Source of the DNA: Lutjanus erythropterus
Taxonomy: Eukaryota; Chordata; Actinopteri; Lutjaniformes; Lutjanidae
Direction: 5' to 3'
Length of the DNA stretch: 64,000 bases
Assembly: GCA_020091685.1 (NCBI GenBank)
Contig: CM034599.1
Span: 30,357,920-30,421,919 of the forward strand
The notes beneath the pieces are model-generated. The model was not told the origin of the DNA. It saw nothing but the letters and a program-made list of their open reading frames with translations, and ran no database searches. Positions within the stretch are counted from its first letter, which is position 1. Each line of letters begins with the position of its first letter. The translations under genes and the position numbers were made by a program. Positions 1 to 12,190 of this stretch are shown here, piece by piece.

Positions 1-2131
1 ATTTACCTGCAAGTTAGTAGTTTTTCTTCTTAATTTGAGCAAATATTTTCTTCACTTGCTGAAGCTTGGGACAAAAGAACAGTTTATACAGATGGCACTC
101 AAATCTTTACCTAGGAGTTATCTTCAAAGCCTGCATAAACAAACACTGCAATCATGACAAACACAACGGTTATACTTTGATACAAACATACAAAACAGGC
201 CATAGTGAAAAACACAAATGCACAGTTATGCAGAGGAGTGGCTCTTTAAGTCTGTGAGTCTAGTCTGCAACTCTTTTTCCACACCAACGCCACATATCAA
301 CAAAGGCAAATGGTTTGGGAGGACTATATTTCTTGTGCAAAGATCAATATGTGGTTCACCTGCATGAGACAGCAGGATTTATAATGTAACAATGTGAGTT
401 ATGAGGAGGTCCTCCCATCCTCCTCCTCCCCTGTCCTGATCATCAAGGACTTAAATAAACACAAGACCCTCACCCACTACCTTAAATTCCATCAATTCTT
501 CCCTCCTTTCACTCACTGTGAAACTCAAGACCCTTTTACACTGGACAAAAAAATCCACTAACAACCACTAACATCTGGCCTTTGCCTTTAGAGGGAAAAT
601 TACCACTCATTCCCGGGTCAAATGCCTCTGCAGTAGTAAGAGGTATTTATCGGCTCCTGCTGTGATCGGCAGTGATGGAAACATCAGTTGAACCAGTTTA
701 ACATGCAAATTTTTTTCCATATACATGAACTGGATTGACTCAGTTTGACCTAGCGCATCAGCCCAAGTCATACTACACATGTTTTTTACCAACTAGAAGG
801 TTTATTTAACCGATGATGCACTTGTTTTGAGTCTGACGTCTTTAACACAGTGGATAAACCCCATCATTTCCTATAAATTCTTCACAATAAAGGTTCTACA
901 ATATTTTGTTTTTTTAAAAGCTTTTATTATGAAGTGGCACAATCAAGAAATGTTGGGTTTTAATCAGCAGGAACTTAACACAACTCCTGTTCAATTGAAA
1001 CCAAACACAATAACAAGTAAAATAAAGCAGATACCTGAAAGTACAAACAGCAGCCCAGCCCCACCTGCACCCACAAAGCTGATTACCAAAACCGACCTGT
1101 GACCTGCAATTATTTCAAACTCAAATCCACACTCGCCTGCAACCATTAACATAAGCCCTGCGACTCGACCCGTACCCATGATCAAACACACATCCACAGT
1201 CACTCATTTCTGTTCTCATTCTGGTGCAGCTCCTGTGCTCATGATAATAAGCGTAGTTTGCAGCTGTCAAAGCTAACATTTTTGAAAGTTTTTACAAGCA
1301 GCAAAACTGCTAAAAATATTCTTCTCAGAGTGTCTTGGTGCTCCAACTTTCTCCTAAATGTCCAACTTTAACATTCGCCTTTGACAATGTATTGGCCATA
1401 TTTTGGAATCCCTCGCTGCTATTGTTCCTTTTATGGTTTCCATTTGAGCTATCAGCTAGCGTACATTGCTGTCAGATCAGACAGCGATGTCCCATTATTT
1501 GGCAGGAAGGTCAAAGGTTGTGTCATAGGCTTTCACAATAAAATAATCCTAGCAGCTGATTAGGCTTCATGTTATTAGCGGGTATAATGTTAGTAGAAAT
1601 ACTGCACAATAATTTTCATTCCTGATTTCTCCAGTGACAAAAAACATAGTACTGTGTAGTATGTGTCATAGTATTGTTCTCACCTGTCTGCACCTGTGAA
1701 TTTATATAAATCTATTTTTTACCCATTACAAAACATTTTTGCAGGTCACAGAGCGGCTGCCTGACCTGGTGCACGACTGTATTTCAAACCACACAGATTC
1801 AGTTAGAAGCTACAAAACTACTGTGAGCTGAACACACAGAGAAGACATCTTTCTCTCTCCGATCTCCTGCACAGACATAGATTAAGTCTCAGCTTTCTGG
1901 TGACAAAGAAATAAAAAAAAATAAAATTAACTGGACTAGCTGGATTACCCATGATTTAAAAAAACACACATGCATGCCAAATTTGGTGTAAAAATGGCAT
2001 ACTAGAACAAGACACAGCAAAATGCCAACTAAAAGCTAGTATATAAGCTGAGAGAAGTCTTTACTGATTAAAGGTGCAACCCTGTTTTGTAGGAATCCTG
2101 AGTGGATTGAGTTAATTACAGCTTGTTTGGT
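1..2131. other. Non-coding stretch, nothing recognised
   Basis: AT-rich unique-looking sequence. Short open frames occur on both strands (largest 91 codons at 827-1102) but overlap each other in opposite strands and show no domain, start context or splice pattern I can support. No repeat family recognised. Confidence 0.6.
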
Positions 2132-2192
2132 TTGATTTGATCAACATTTTAATCAATCAACTGCTCCATTCCAGGCAGGTTGATCAAATCAA
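2132..2192. repeat. Perfect 14-bp inverted repeat with 33-bp spacer
   Basis: TTGATTTGATCAAC at 2132-2145 is matched exactly by its reverse complement at 2179-2192. Each arm contains the palindrome TGATCA. The arms could form a stem with a 33-base loop, or mark the ends of a very small inverted-repeat element; no family is recognised. Confidence 0.7.
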
Positions 2193-3337
2193 CAGCCACG
2201 GTATATTATAGTACTTGGCACTCTTCTGCTTTGCATCCTTTCAGCTGTGAAGATGAATAAATGCAGGCAATGGGAGTGAGTTTGAGTGATACATTTAATA
2301 GAGTACTGATATCTTTAATTGGTATAAATGCTCTTTTCAGCGTGTTTGAAAATGATATTAGTATGTGTTCTGTTCCTGAGACAAGAAGACAAGTTTAGGT
2401 ATTCCTGATGAATGTGCTCTCTGACACAAATGATTAAAGGCAATGTTTCTTCAGTGTCAGCAGTGGTGATGAATCTTGTTTGAAGTTTACTTCTCAGCAA
2501 TAAGCAGAAGCTGGCCCTTATTTGCCCTCTGCACTGCCCGCAGTCTAGACGAACCTCTTAAAATCTATTCAACCAAAACCAAAAATATCTGCTGAAAACT
2601 TGAGTCACAAAGAACTTGGGCTTTGATTTGGATTTTCCTAATGTTAAGAGTTCTCTGAGGTTTGCTGCAAAGTCCATTTCTAAAGCACATAGACACGTGT
2701 GACTCGGTCTCTTTGAAGACTGAGAGCACAGTCTTAACCTACGCAATGGAATCAATCAAGGAAATCACTGGTCTGTGCCACAATTGCCTGAAAATAAATT
2801 GTATCAGTGGTAATATGTGAGGGATAATGGTAGGGGGTTTCAGGTAAGGAGACATCATGCTTCAGTGAACTGCTTATAAAACCGTTTACTGAGGCTACTC
2901 AAGGCGTCTGTTCCACTGGAACCATAGAAAGTATTTACTGACACCCAGAGGGTCTCACATATTATTAAGCTGCACACAAAAGGCATTTGGGAATCGCATG
3001 GATGTGTGTTTGTATGTTTATTACTTGTCACGTATTTGCTTGTGATTGTGTGTGTTTGTGTAGTATTTAAAGAGTCATAAAAAGGCCACATACACAACAA
3101 AACATTCTGTTTTATGGCAGTCTGCCTGAGTACTAAAATATCTATTAAATGATGCAAAAGGATGACTGAACTACCCATTTCACCAACACGGTTAACTGTC
3201 TATGCAAAGTGATTTTACAGACATGTTGTTGTGATCTCATACAGACACTTTATTTATTTATTTTATTTGTTTATTTGAGTAAAACTGAGGTCAAAATAAG
3301 GGTAAGCATAATGTGACAGAGCAGTGGAGTTTAAAAT
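2193..3337. other. Non-coding stretch, with TTTA-rich run
   Basis: No gene recognised. A low-complexity TTTA/TTTG run lies at about 3250-3280. The 107-codon minus-strand frame at 2855-3178 passes through a TG-rich segment and looks like chance. Confidence 0.55.
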
Positions 3338-3525
3338 AATTCAAGGAAATGTTTTACAGTTTGGGAAATATGGTTATTCCTTTTCTTGCTAAGAGTTGTA
3401 GGAATAATACTACTCACATGTTTGCATGCCAGATATAAAGGTATTGACAGCAGCTGACCAACTTAGCTTAGCGTAAAGATGGGGAAGAAACTAGCCTGAT
3501 TTCGTGCAAAGGTAACAAAAAAATT
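3338..3525 (+). repeat. Teleost interspersed repeat, left copy
   Basis: The segment reads as a diverged copy of a repeat I know from many perciform genomes: an opening like AAGGAATRGTTTRACA-TTTGGGAAATA, then 'TTCTTGCTAAGAGTT', then 'TTAGCTTAGCGTAAAGATGG' and 'AAACTAGCCTG'. An oppositely oriented copy lies at 4530-4700, so the two could be the inverted arms of one larger element. The family name is not asserted. Confidence 0.6.
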
Positions 3526-4529
3526 GGAGTCTCCACTGATTAGTTAGCCACAGATCCAGAAGAAGAAATAATCATCTAAGGGGCTGATCAGAGAGAGACG
3601 CATCGCTACAGATGTAGGTGTGTCAAGCAAAACAGCTGGTGCGCCTGAGGAGTGGGACTGTGCAGAGAACCAAGTGATCAAACATGACTAAGTGAACAAG
3701 AAAATTGATTCGAGCAGACAGCAAGCTTTGCCATTCCTGTGCTAATGGATTAGAAGGGGAAAAAGCCCAAAAGAAGCAGAGGTTTTGCACTCACAGCATG
3801 CTGAACAAGAGAAAACAGTTTGGTGAATAGGTTACTACCATCTTTTCTTTGAGGTGTGTCTGAATGACACTTCCAGTCCTACTGTTCACTCCCTCTGCCA
3901 CCTGTCACACGCACAACAAGAAAAGACGGGAGAACATGCTGTGGCTGTCTGGGAGGACAGTCAGACAAATAATAATAAAATTTGGTCACCAAAACCATCA
4001 AGAGTTCACCTGCAAAATAGCATCCAAAAGAACACACACAGCAGTATGTAAATCCTGCAATGTGCTGTGCTTACTAGGATGGCTGGGAAAATTTCAAACT
4101 TTTATCCCCATATCAGCCTGTCTTCTGAATTTGGTATTATCCCACTGCTGCGATCACACCTACCAGCATCAGAACAGAACAAAAGTGGTAAAGTAGTCAA
4201 GTCTTTCTTGACTTGATTGATTACCTATGCCTATGCCTATACCTATGTGCGACAGTGATGAGCAGTGCAAAAAGTTGTGAATATTTTAACGCTTATGCGC
4301 ATCTGAAAACCTCTAGAAAAATGGTGCAAGAGAGAAGCACACGCCAGGTGAAAACAATGGATTTGTGAGCATCACATTTCTAGCAATGCAACTGGGTACA
4401 ATTGCTTCTTAAACCCATTTAAAAACGTTAAGATGTCATTCTTACATTTACATTTTATTCAGATTAAAGGACTGCAATATACTGTGTAAATTAGTGAGCT
4501 CAGTGTTTCTGGTAAGTGGATGTTGTTCC
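3526..4529. other. Sequence between two inverted repeat copies
   Basis: No gene recognised. It holds a short hexamer array (CCTATG x4, one unit changed to CCTATA) at 4224-4247. Overlapping plus-strand frames at 3854-4196 have no recognisable domain. It may be the interior of a larger transposon if the copies at 3338 and 4530 are its ends. Confidence 0.45.
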
Positions 4530-4700
4530 CTTTGTACAGAGCTAGGCTAGTTTCCCATACATATGCTAAACTAAATTAGCTGGCTTGTTGATGAGAGCTA
4601 CATGTTTAGCATACAGAGATAAGAGTGGCGTCAAGCTTCTTATGTAAGTCAAAAAAGCATATAAACCTCCAAACCTCCAAATATACTATTCTTTTAAGAC
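4530..4700 (-). repeat. Teleost interspersed repeat, inverted copy
   Basis: The reverse complement carries the same landmarks as 3338-3525: 'CTTAAAAGAATAGTATATTTGG' like start at 4698 going leftwards, then the TTAGC...AGCATA segment and the 'AAACTAGCCTAGC' tail at about 4545-4560. Divergence from the left copy is high, so the insertion is old. Confidence 0.55.
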
Positions 4701-7384
4701 ACCAATAGAGTTTTATAGTCTCTTACTTTGTAGTGCACACAGTCTCAGAAAAATCTGTATTTGATCACCAAATTGTTCTGATTTTCAGCAAGTGAAAGGG
4801 CGTTTTCGTACTCTTCCCAGAGGTTTCTGTGGGATTCCAAAGTTAACTACCCTGAAAACACACCGAAGAAGGATGTGTGACGGCTCTTTTCTGTTGAAAA
4901 TAAAGATACCACCCGGATTTAGATTGCGTAAAAGCCTTCATTTCAAATGGTATTTTAAACTTTTGACTCAAAGTATGAGTAAATGTTTCCGAGCTTCTGA
5001 GCACTCATAAAGCAGTTTTTTTCCTCCACAGCCCAGGCACGATGATGATGATGATACATCTTACGCTGAAGCACATGCAGTCACCTGGTGGGTGGAAAAG
5101 GAGGAGATGAAAGAGAGAAAAAAAGAGATGACACTTTACATCAAACTTTCATTTATCGAGAGTAAACAACAGCATTGCAGTGTTTACTTACACACATGTG
5201 AAAAGTTCTTTTTTTTCTGAAGTTGAATTATTGGATAACTTGAGGAAGATGTTGACAAACTGTAATGACAGCAAATGTCACAGAATACTAAATGTCACTT
5301 CTGCTTTTATTTGAATTGCATTGTTCAACTATTTGTGGGAGGATGTTCAGCTCAGATGAACTTATTCTTGGAAACAGTTTGAGCAACTCATGACTCATGT
5401 GGGCGACACTGCAAACTATATTATTGAATGACTATGCAAAGAGTGTATTTAGTGTGTCAATAACTTAACAATAATGCTGCGATGACAAGCGCTTTGAAAA
5501 ACAAAGCAGGCAGGAAAAAGAAAGGAGCTGAGAACAAGCCAAGGTTATTTTTCCTTTGACAAACTAAAGACCTCATTTATAATGGAAACAAGCATATGGG
5601 TATGTTCAACAATCCAATGCCCTTGTATTAGTATGCTACAGAGACATTCCTTTAACTGGTATTGATAGAGAACAGTTCCCAGGAGACCTGCATCCTTGAA
5701 AAGCTGTCTTTTCATGGTAGGTAATCATCCAGAACAGAACTGAGTCATTTTGTATTTAATTGTCAATCTAAGCCCAAAAAATATATAAAACACTTTTGGC
5801 TGAATCAAAAATACAATACTCTGACAGCATGCACTCTGCAGGTGTGTAGAGACAGTGAGGGGGTGGATGTTAAGGATTAATCCCTGCATCAGCATTGAGT
5901 ACCTTGGCAAAAACTATTAAATGATCAATAAGTTAAGCAGTGCTTGGATGGCCACTGACACGACAGTACCATTGGTCCCTGGGTTACGATCAATATATCG
6001 ACCCGGCTCGCGGATACTGTCCCCCTCTTCTCTATGGATTCTTCCACCATCGCATGGACTGAGGCTGAAACTGTAAGATGATAGCTGTCAGGGAATGTTT
6101 GTGTCCATTCTCACCCAGCCAGGCATATAAAAGTAATGTTTATGCACCCCACCGGAATATGTAAATAATTCAGAGGTTATGCAAGGGATTGTCTTGGCTG
6201 CGCCTGTGTCAGGCACAGGCAGTGAGAAACTCTCTGCTAGGAAAAGGAGGATTTTCAATTTTCTCACCCCCCCCCCACCTCCACCCCTCCCTTTACAAAG
6301 CAGTACATTTGACATTTTTCAATTCCAATTCAAGAGCCATCTTTGTGCAGCATAAGCCTTCAAAAATTTGTTTCTTTTTCCTCTAGAGAAAAACAGGGAA
6401 ACAGCTGTGGGGACCGAGGACGCTGCAGGGTAATTAGTACCCTGCTGGTGAAGGCTGACGATATAAAATCAGCTTTTCTTCATCGATAAAGACAATTTAG
6501 CCTTTCACAAGACCTCTGAAAATGCAAGTTTACAATACAAGGACTATTATTGCTAATGACTTTGGATACCGTTCAGTTAAGCTTAGTCCAGCACTGCAGT
6601 AAAATGTTTAAAGAAAATGGAGACAAATTGTCCCCACAGATACACAGTCTAAGGCTTAATGTACCAGAAAACAACTGTTTTCTTTCTGTCATGCTTCTCA
6701 TCATACTTATAAACTAATGACTGCATCATGTTTTTGAATATCAGCAAACATGCTCCTGCAAACATAAAATGTATCTGTAACTAGAAGAGTACACTCAGTA
6801 GAGCGCAGATCTCCACCAGAGACCCGATAAAGAATATATGAATATAATTTTGTCATAATTAGTCAGTCCCTTCAAGATTTTGTGGGCTTTTTTTTTTTTT
6901 TTCTGGGAATTAGGCAAAGGCAAGTTCTTCCAGGGAGAATAAAACCACACTCTGTTTCTGAGTGTTCTGAGTAACCTTACCAAAATGGTTCAGGATTACA
7001 AAAACTCTAACAAATATTTTATTTATATTTTATTTGTAAGTGTAAAGTGCACCTGGGAGGTATTCCACAAAGAAGCTAAATCTTTTTGGAGCTCAAACTC
7101 AGTGAAAACAGTTGGAACAAAATGATAAAATATAACATTTCACAGAGCATTATGAAATGTCAATAACCTTGACAAACCTTGTGTCAGCATAGTGTGTTTA
7201 GTACCTGTGGCAAAATAAAAATAAAAATGGAAAAAAAAAGTAAATAATAAAACACTGAGTTGGTTCATTGAGACATACATGTATGCTGTTTGTACAGGGG
7301 ACCACTACAATTGGTGGAACTCATGGGAAGCTATGATGATTGGTCAAATATACGGAAAAGACAAAATCACAAGGTCATTCAGAA
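4701..7384. other. Non-coding stretch with simple repeats
   Basis: No gene recognised. Simple sequence: GAT x5 at 5041-5055, a C10 run at 6267-6276 inside a C-rich tract reaching about 6293, and a T15 run at 6888-6902. Reading frames here are short and unsupported; the G-rich peptide of the minus frame at 6088-6315 simply reads the C tract backwards. Confidence 0.55.
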
Positions 7385-7702
7385 TTCATAAGGATGGGTT
7401 GATTTTTTGTTTAACTAGCATCAAAATCTAAGCAGTTGATCCTTGAGTCCAAGTGGATGTTTGTAAAAAAATTTAAGAAACTCCCTCCGAGTGTTCCTGA
7501 GATATTATGAGATATTCACAAGAGTGGGATGGTCGTGAGGTTACAGTGATCTTTGACCACCAACATCTAAACAGATCATCCTTTTGAGTCCAAGTGGACA
7601 TTTGTGCCAAGTTTGAAGAAATTTCCTCAAGGCACTGTTGAAATATTGCGTTGACAAGAATTCGATGACCCAAAGACATAATGGCTCTGGCCACCGCTGA
7701 TG
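7385..7702 (+). repeat. Dimeric teleost repeat ('GAGTCCAAGTGGA' family)
   Basis: Two diverged units lie head to tail. Unit 1 (about 7410-7530) has 'CCTTGAGTCCAAGTGGATG' and 'GAGATATTATGAGATATTCA'. Unit 2 (about 7550-7665) has 'TTTTGAGTCCAAGTGGACA', 'GCCAAGTTTGAAGAAATT' and 'TTGAAATATTGCGTTGACA'. The copy closes with 'CATAATGGCTCTGGCCACC' at 7678-7696. I recognise this as a common repeat of percomorph fish whose internal unit is normally duplicated. Short minus-strand frames over it are not genes. Confidence 0.7.
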
Positions 7703-9204
7703 CTGGCGTGGAGGAATATAAAAAGGATTTTCAATGTTTTTCAGAAGTTGTGAATCACAGAGGTCCTTCAGCATACAGTCATGAATGCTCAGAAAAAAAA
7801 AAATGCTGATCTAGTCTAGAAGTATGAGTGATTACCTGCGGACAAGCTCCACGCACACAAGCGATCGCATGATCCCCACAAGGCTTACATCTGGCAGAGA
7901 CAATAACAAGGCTATTTGAATTTCTTGACATAGCAACATAAAACTCACAACCTGCATGTTTATCATTCACTGCTAACTGCTCTGTGTATGGATGCAAAAT
8001 AATTCACATTAAGGATTATTTGTGACAAGTGCATGTGAGCTTTTATATTTGGAATTAAAATTAGACAACAAAACTATTAATGGGATAAAAGGCTGTTTTG
8101 ATGACAACAATTTGAACTGCACAACACCACTCTGAGCACATCACAGAGAGTACAGCATCTAAATCCCCAAAGCTTTTTTTAAGACAAAATGAATTCCCTG
8201 TTGACACACAACATCTCACTGTCAACACAACTGATGAGTAACCGTTCTGTTTACCCGTCGCCTCTGAACCTCTCCTCTGAACGCTCTGTGTTTTGTCTAA
8301 AATAAAGCACATTTTTCAAGACTAGCCAATGAGTCTGATTCTTGTCTGTGGGATCCTACCTGCTCATTTATCCTGTGCAGATTTCTGTTTGACTGATCTT
8401 CTGTCTCCCGTGCCTCCTGCACAAACACAGTACGCACATATGAACATGTCTCATATTGAAGACAATCGAGCTGCCTCTGTCTCGTTTCCTGTCAGTGCGT
8501 CTGTCACAGGTTCTTTTTAAGTTTTTTTTTTTTTTTCCTAAGAATTGACACTCAAGAGAGATTCCCCTGCATCTGCCGTAGGTCAGGCTGATCATTAACA
8601 CGTAGCTCTTCAGGAAAGACAGAGCTGTATTAGACACTTTCCACCTACCAGACCGCAGGGTCACACTGCAATTTTGTGAAATCTATAAAACTACTTAGGG
8701 CAAAAGATAAAGTTCATCTGAGGTTAACATGAATAGATGCTGTGAGAGAGAGTGTCTACAGTTCACTTGCTCGCTTTTGTTTGACTGATGTTTTCCCTAC
8801 GGCATCGAAAGGAAAGTATGAATAATGAATGGGTCCTGCTGCAGTTTAGGTTATTCCCACCTGGAGTGTGATGTGATTATCAAGAACTGCAAAATAATGG
8901 GAGTAAAGTAAAAACAGCTCACATGTTATTGTATGGTTCTACTAGTTTAGAGGTCCTCCTTGTTAATGACAATTTGTTACAGACATGCTTTCATTTTGTG
9001 TTAGTTATTGCAGTGTGTTACTCATAACTCATGATCTTTTACATGACTATACATCTCTAAGCCTGTCTAAGAGCTTCATTTACTGTTTTGTATTTATATA
9101 TGTGCTTTGTTAAAATTCAGAGATTTTCTCTTGAGGCACTGGGAGGTTATCATTATCAGAAATGTGCAGTTGTAGTTATATAAGTTACAAAAAACATGTT
9201 ACCA
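7703..9204. other. Non-coding stretch
   Basis: No gene or repeat family recognised. A T15 run sits at 8522-8536. The 98-codon minus frame (8368-8664) reads this T run as a lysine stretch and has no domain. Confidence 0.55.
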
Positions 9205-9990
9205 GAAGTACTTAAGAGTTTCAGTTTTCATCTGCACTTTACTTGAGTATTTGTTTTTCTACCAACTTGTACTTTTACACTCTAAATTTTAACACGAATA
9301 TCTGTTCTTTGTAGTTGTTACATTTCCAAAACATGCTTGTTACTTTAGTTTCATGCATTTGAATTATTGATTATTTTACTTTGCAACATTGTCTTCGTCC
9401 CAACGTCAAGACCAATTTCAACCTATATGGATGGGACAGTAACACGTTGAAAAGACAATTCCTTGGTGTATCCGTCAGTGCATATCACGCTGAACACATG
9501 TAACAAGACGAAACAGACAAGAGAGGGAATGGAAGCCCACTTCTGCCAGTGAAAGAAAAAAAAATCCTCATGATACGTAGTAATTATAAGATAAAAAGTC
9601 AAAATTATAAAATAATAATAAAAAAAGTTGGTTAAAGTGCCCTAATTAAATAAATAGTCATTATTATGAGATAAAAAGGCAATCATAAGATTAAAAATCA
9701 TTATTACATGACGAAAAAGGCAAAGTTATGAGATAAAAACTCGAAATTAAGATTTAAGAAGTGTATTAAATTTATGTAATGTGGATAATTCTTTTCTTTC
9801 ATTGGCAGAAATGGGCTTCCATGAGAGAGAAACTTGACTGCAGAGAGTATAGGTGGGGTTCAGTCAGCTTTGCACAGCTGGTAAACAGCTGGTAAAAGTG
9901 CCCTTCAAAGGGCAACATGTTGCCTTTTTTTTACACAAGTATCTGTACTTCTACTTGGGTAAAGAATGTGTGGATTTTTGCCACCTCTGC
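9205..9990. mobile_element. hAT-like 'TACTT' repeat remnant, interrupted by a MITE
   Basis: 9205-9380 contains the ACTT/AGTAC-rich wording (for example 'TTTACTTGAGTATTTGTTTTT', 'ACTTGTACTTTTACAC') typical of a very common teleost hAT-type repeat. The other end is at 9933-9990: 'AAGTATCTGTACTTCTACTT' followed by a CCACCTCTGC terminus. The middle is occupied by a separate inverted-repeat element (9529-9822). Ends are too diverged to define exact borders or a target duplication. Confidence 0.5.
9529..9822. mobile_element. MITE with ~30-bp terminal inverted repeats
   Basis: The left end (9529-9559, ATGGAAGCCCACTTCTGCCA then GTGAAAGAAAA) is matched in inverse at 9793-9822 with only a few differences. 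The interior is a degenerate minisatellite of units resembling TTATGAGATAAAAAGTCAAAA. Flanking 8-mers GAGAGGGA (9521-9528) and GAGAGAGA (9823-9830) agree at 7 of 8 positions and may be a target-site duplication, which would fit hAT-type mobilisation, although the flank is low complexity. No transposase frame, so it is non-autonomous. It is nested inside a hAT-like remnant. Confidence 0.75.
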
Positions 9991-10010
9991 ATATTACAAA
10001 CCACATTATG

Positions 10011-10310
10011 CTTACTTTAGCTTCTTTACATTGGCAACACGTGTCTTCTAGAATTGATTTTAAAATATTTTTCATCACTTTTAAGGCCCTGTCTCCTTAT
10101 ATATCTTAAGCTCTTCGCCCCTTATGATCAAATCCCCTGCCTGGAACGAATAATGGAGTTTTGTTTAAGGATCTCAAAGTCACGGCTAAAAATTAAAGGT
10201 GACCGTGAATTTGCTGTCGGAGCCCCCAGACTCTGAAATGCCTTGAGGAGATCAGGCGTGCAGAATCGGTGCCCCATCATAAATCGCTCCTCAAAACATA
10301 TTTGTGTATA
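10011..10310 (+). pseudogene. L2/CR1-like LINE ORF2 C-terminal fragment
   Basis: Translation from 10011 gives L-T-L-A-S-L-H-W followed by a segment with R-I-D-F-K-I and T-F-K-A-L, the conserved block that follows the reverse transcriptase domain in L2/CR1-type LINEs. After a frame change, 10054-10236 ends with G-D-R-E-F-A-V-G-A-P-R-L, matching the family's 'GDRAFSVAAPRLWN' region; the expected W codon is TGA here. The remnant 'SSKHIF' follows. It is a frameshifted, stop-containing 3' fragment; the T-rich tract to about 10410 is probably its 3' tail. It encodes nothing functional. Confidence 0.75.
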
Positions 10311-10410
10311 GTTGCATTCAATTCTTGACTGTGATGCGTTTTTTTTTTCGTTTTATTTTGGTTATTACTTGTTTTACTCATTGTATTATTTTTATTCATA
10401 TTTTAAATTA

Positions 10411-11314
10411 CTAACAGCTGTGAATTGAGAGTATGGTTTTATATTATTTTATTTACACTGTATCATATGACACAGTCCTGCTACTTCTGCTGGCAAATGT
10501 CAGGGAAGTGTGCATGCAGGAGAGGCTGTTTACACGTCTTGGGAAGTACTATTACAGATGTAAAAACTTTTGTGGTTCCTGAGAGAGCTGCATGAAATCC
10601 AGTAAATAACGCTGGTTGGAACTGAGGACCAAAAGTTTGGAAATGGAAAAGATCTGGGGGTGTGAAGTTTAAAAAGTGAGTTTAACAGACCTCTGTAGCC
10701 CGCTCTTCTTCTGTACTTGAGGCTAGCAGCTCGAGGCTACATTAGTCACTCGTAGCATAACACAGCCGATTCTCTGACCTACATTTTGGTGGGGGTGTTG
10801 CATTGTGGGTAGTGTAGACACCAGCTTTTGACAAGGCAAAGGCATGTGTTGAATAAAAAAATGATATATCTGTTTTCACTGCAGTAATTTTGATCTTGTA
10901 AATACAGAAGTGAGTGAAAAACAAAATCTGTAGACTTTTGAATTTCCTTGAATGATGCCTTCTCATTCCATTAAAAGTGACATAATATTTTTCTTCCCAT
11001 AAACACCCAAAACTGGATGATTTTAAACTTGCTTATACTCTGTGTGAAGAATCTTTTTATGCCTATTTGTTGTTTTTAATAGTTAAAGTTTGTCTTGCTC
11101 ATCCTCAGCCTATAAAAAAGTTTTGCAATACAACTGAAATATAACAAAAATGTCAGCAATTAAATTTAACATATTTAAAATCCACCAAAAGTAAATCAAG
11201 ACAGTATTTCTCTTTAGGCTCAGCCAGAGAAAGATACTGATTCATATGAAACAAGAGGAACTTTTTTGGTGTGCGTTCCCTGCGAGCAGCTTTCATTGGA
11301 ATGAATGAGCAACC
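10411..11314. other. Non-coding stretch
   Basis: No gene recognised. The phrase 'GCATTGTGGGTAGTGTAGAC' at about 10801-10820 occurs in dispersed fish repeats I know, but the borders of any copy cannot be set. Confidence 0.45.
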
Positions 11315-11451
11315 ATGTTCGAGTACCTCAGTCATTGTATAATACATTCATGTCTCTACTTCAATCCAAACCCGCCATCGGATCTGGCAGCACAGTCTGC
11401 ACACCGCTTCAAGAAGGCTCGTCATGGGAATGAAGTGGCACTCATGACTGA

Positions 11452-11937
11452 GTGCCACTTCAAACCCTGGAAACTGGTATTTTCCTGCCCACTTCATCCT
11501 CAGTATGGGTGGCTCATTTCCAGGGGGTCTGCATGCATAATGTCACATCACCACCGAGCATGTTGGAATATCCAGACCCCATTTTCTGTCTTGATAAGTC
11601 ACCAGCTCCAGTCACATTCCCATACATGCCTCTTGGCTCAGTTGTTTCTTCATCTGAGAATAAGCTGTCCAACGGGGGCGAACACCAGACCCACAAATCG
11701 CCAGACAAATTAGAAAAGTGGTCAGAGGATTCAGGGGCTGGAGCAGGCCAGTTTAGTACCTTTTACACTTATCTGTATTTACTTATTTTAAAGTTAATGC
11801 ACTATGCAGAAAATTTATTTAATTGCATTTTTATCTTGCCAGGTGCCAGTCATGCCTTTTGGGGCTCTGTGGCGACAGCAGTACATGCATTAGAGGAACT
11901 TTCTTGGCCTAAATTAAGACTGTCAGACTGCACTTAG
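11452..11937 (+). CDS. Candidate exon or decayed coding frame, unrecognised
   Basis: A 161-codon open frame in a patch that is less AT-rich than its surroundings. A good acceptor-like site precedes its central part: the pyrimidine-rich 'TTTTCCTGCCCACTTCATCC' followed by TCAG, ending at about 11502. Downstream, the frame to about 11745 gives a polar, S/P/G/E/K-containing peptide (for example around S-S-S-E-N-K-L-S-N-G-G-E), unlike the low-complexity chance frames elsewhere. I see no strong donor; the last part (from about 11757) becomes hydrophobic and AT-rich and is probably not coding. No domain is recognised. It could equally be a conserved non-coding element or chance. Confidence 0.2.
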   Translation: MPLQTLETGIFLPTSSSVWVAHFQGVCMHNVTSPPSMLEYPDPIFCLDKSPAPVTFPYMPLGSVVSSSENKLSNGGEHQTHKSPDKLEKWSEDSGAGAGQFSTFYTYLYLLILKLMHYAENLFNCIFILPGASHAFWGSVATAVHALEELSWPKLRLSDCT

Positions 11938-12190
11938 TCTCATGCTGTGAGCTTGTTGGGGGAATGAGACAGCCTGAGAGGAAGTGTTGCCTTAGAGGCT
12001 TAAGTCAGGGCACAAAACTTCCTTTAGCATTATTAACCAGAGAGCAAAGACCTTTGCTGTGAAACTAACTAGGATGTAAACAATGCCAGGGCATAAGGAT
12101 GGAAAAGAAAGGCAGACTTTTTGATATTTGTTTAAAACTGAAACATATAACATTACTTGTAATATTTTCATCAAATCAAACACAACTTTA

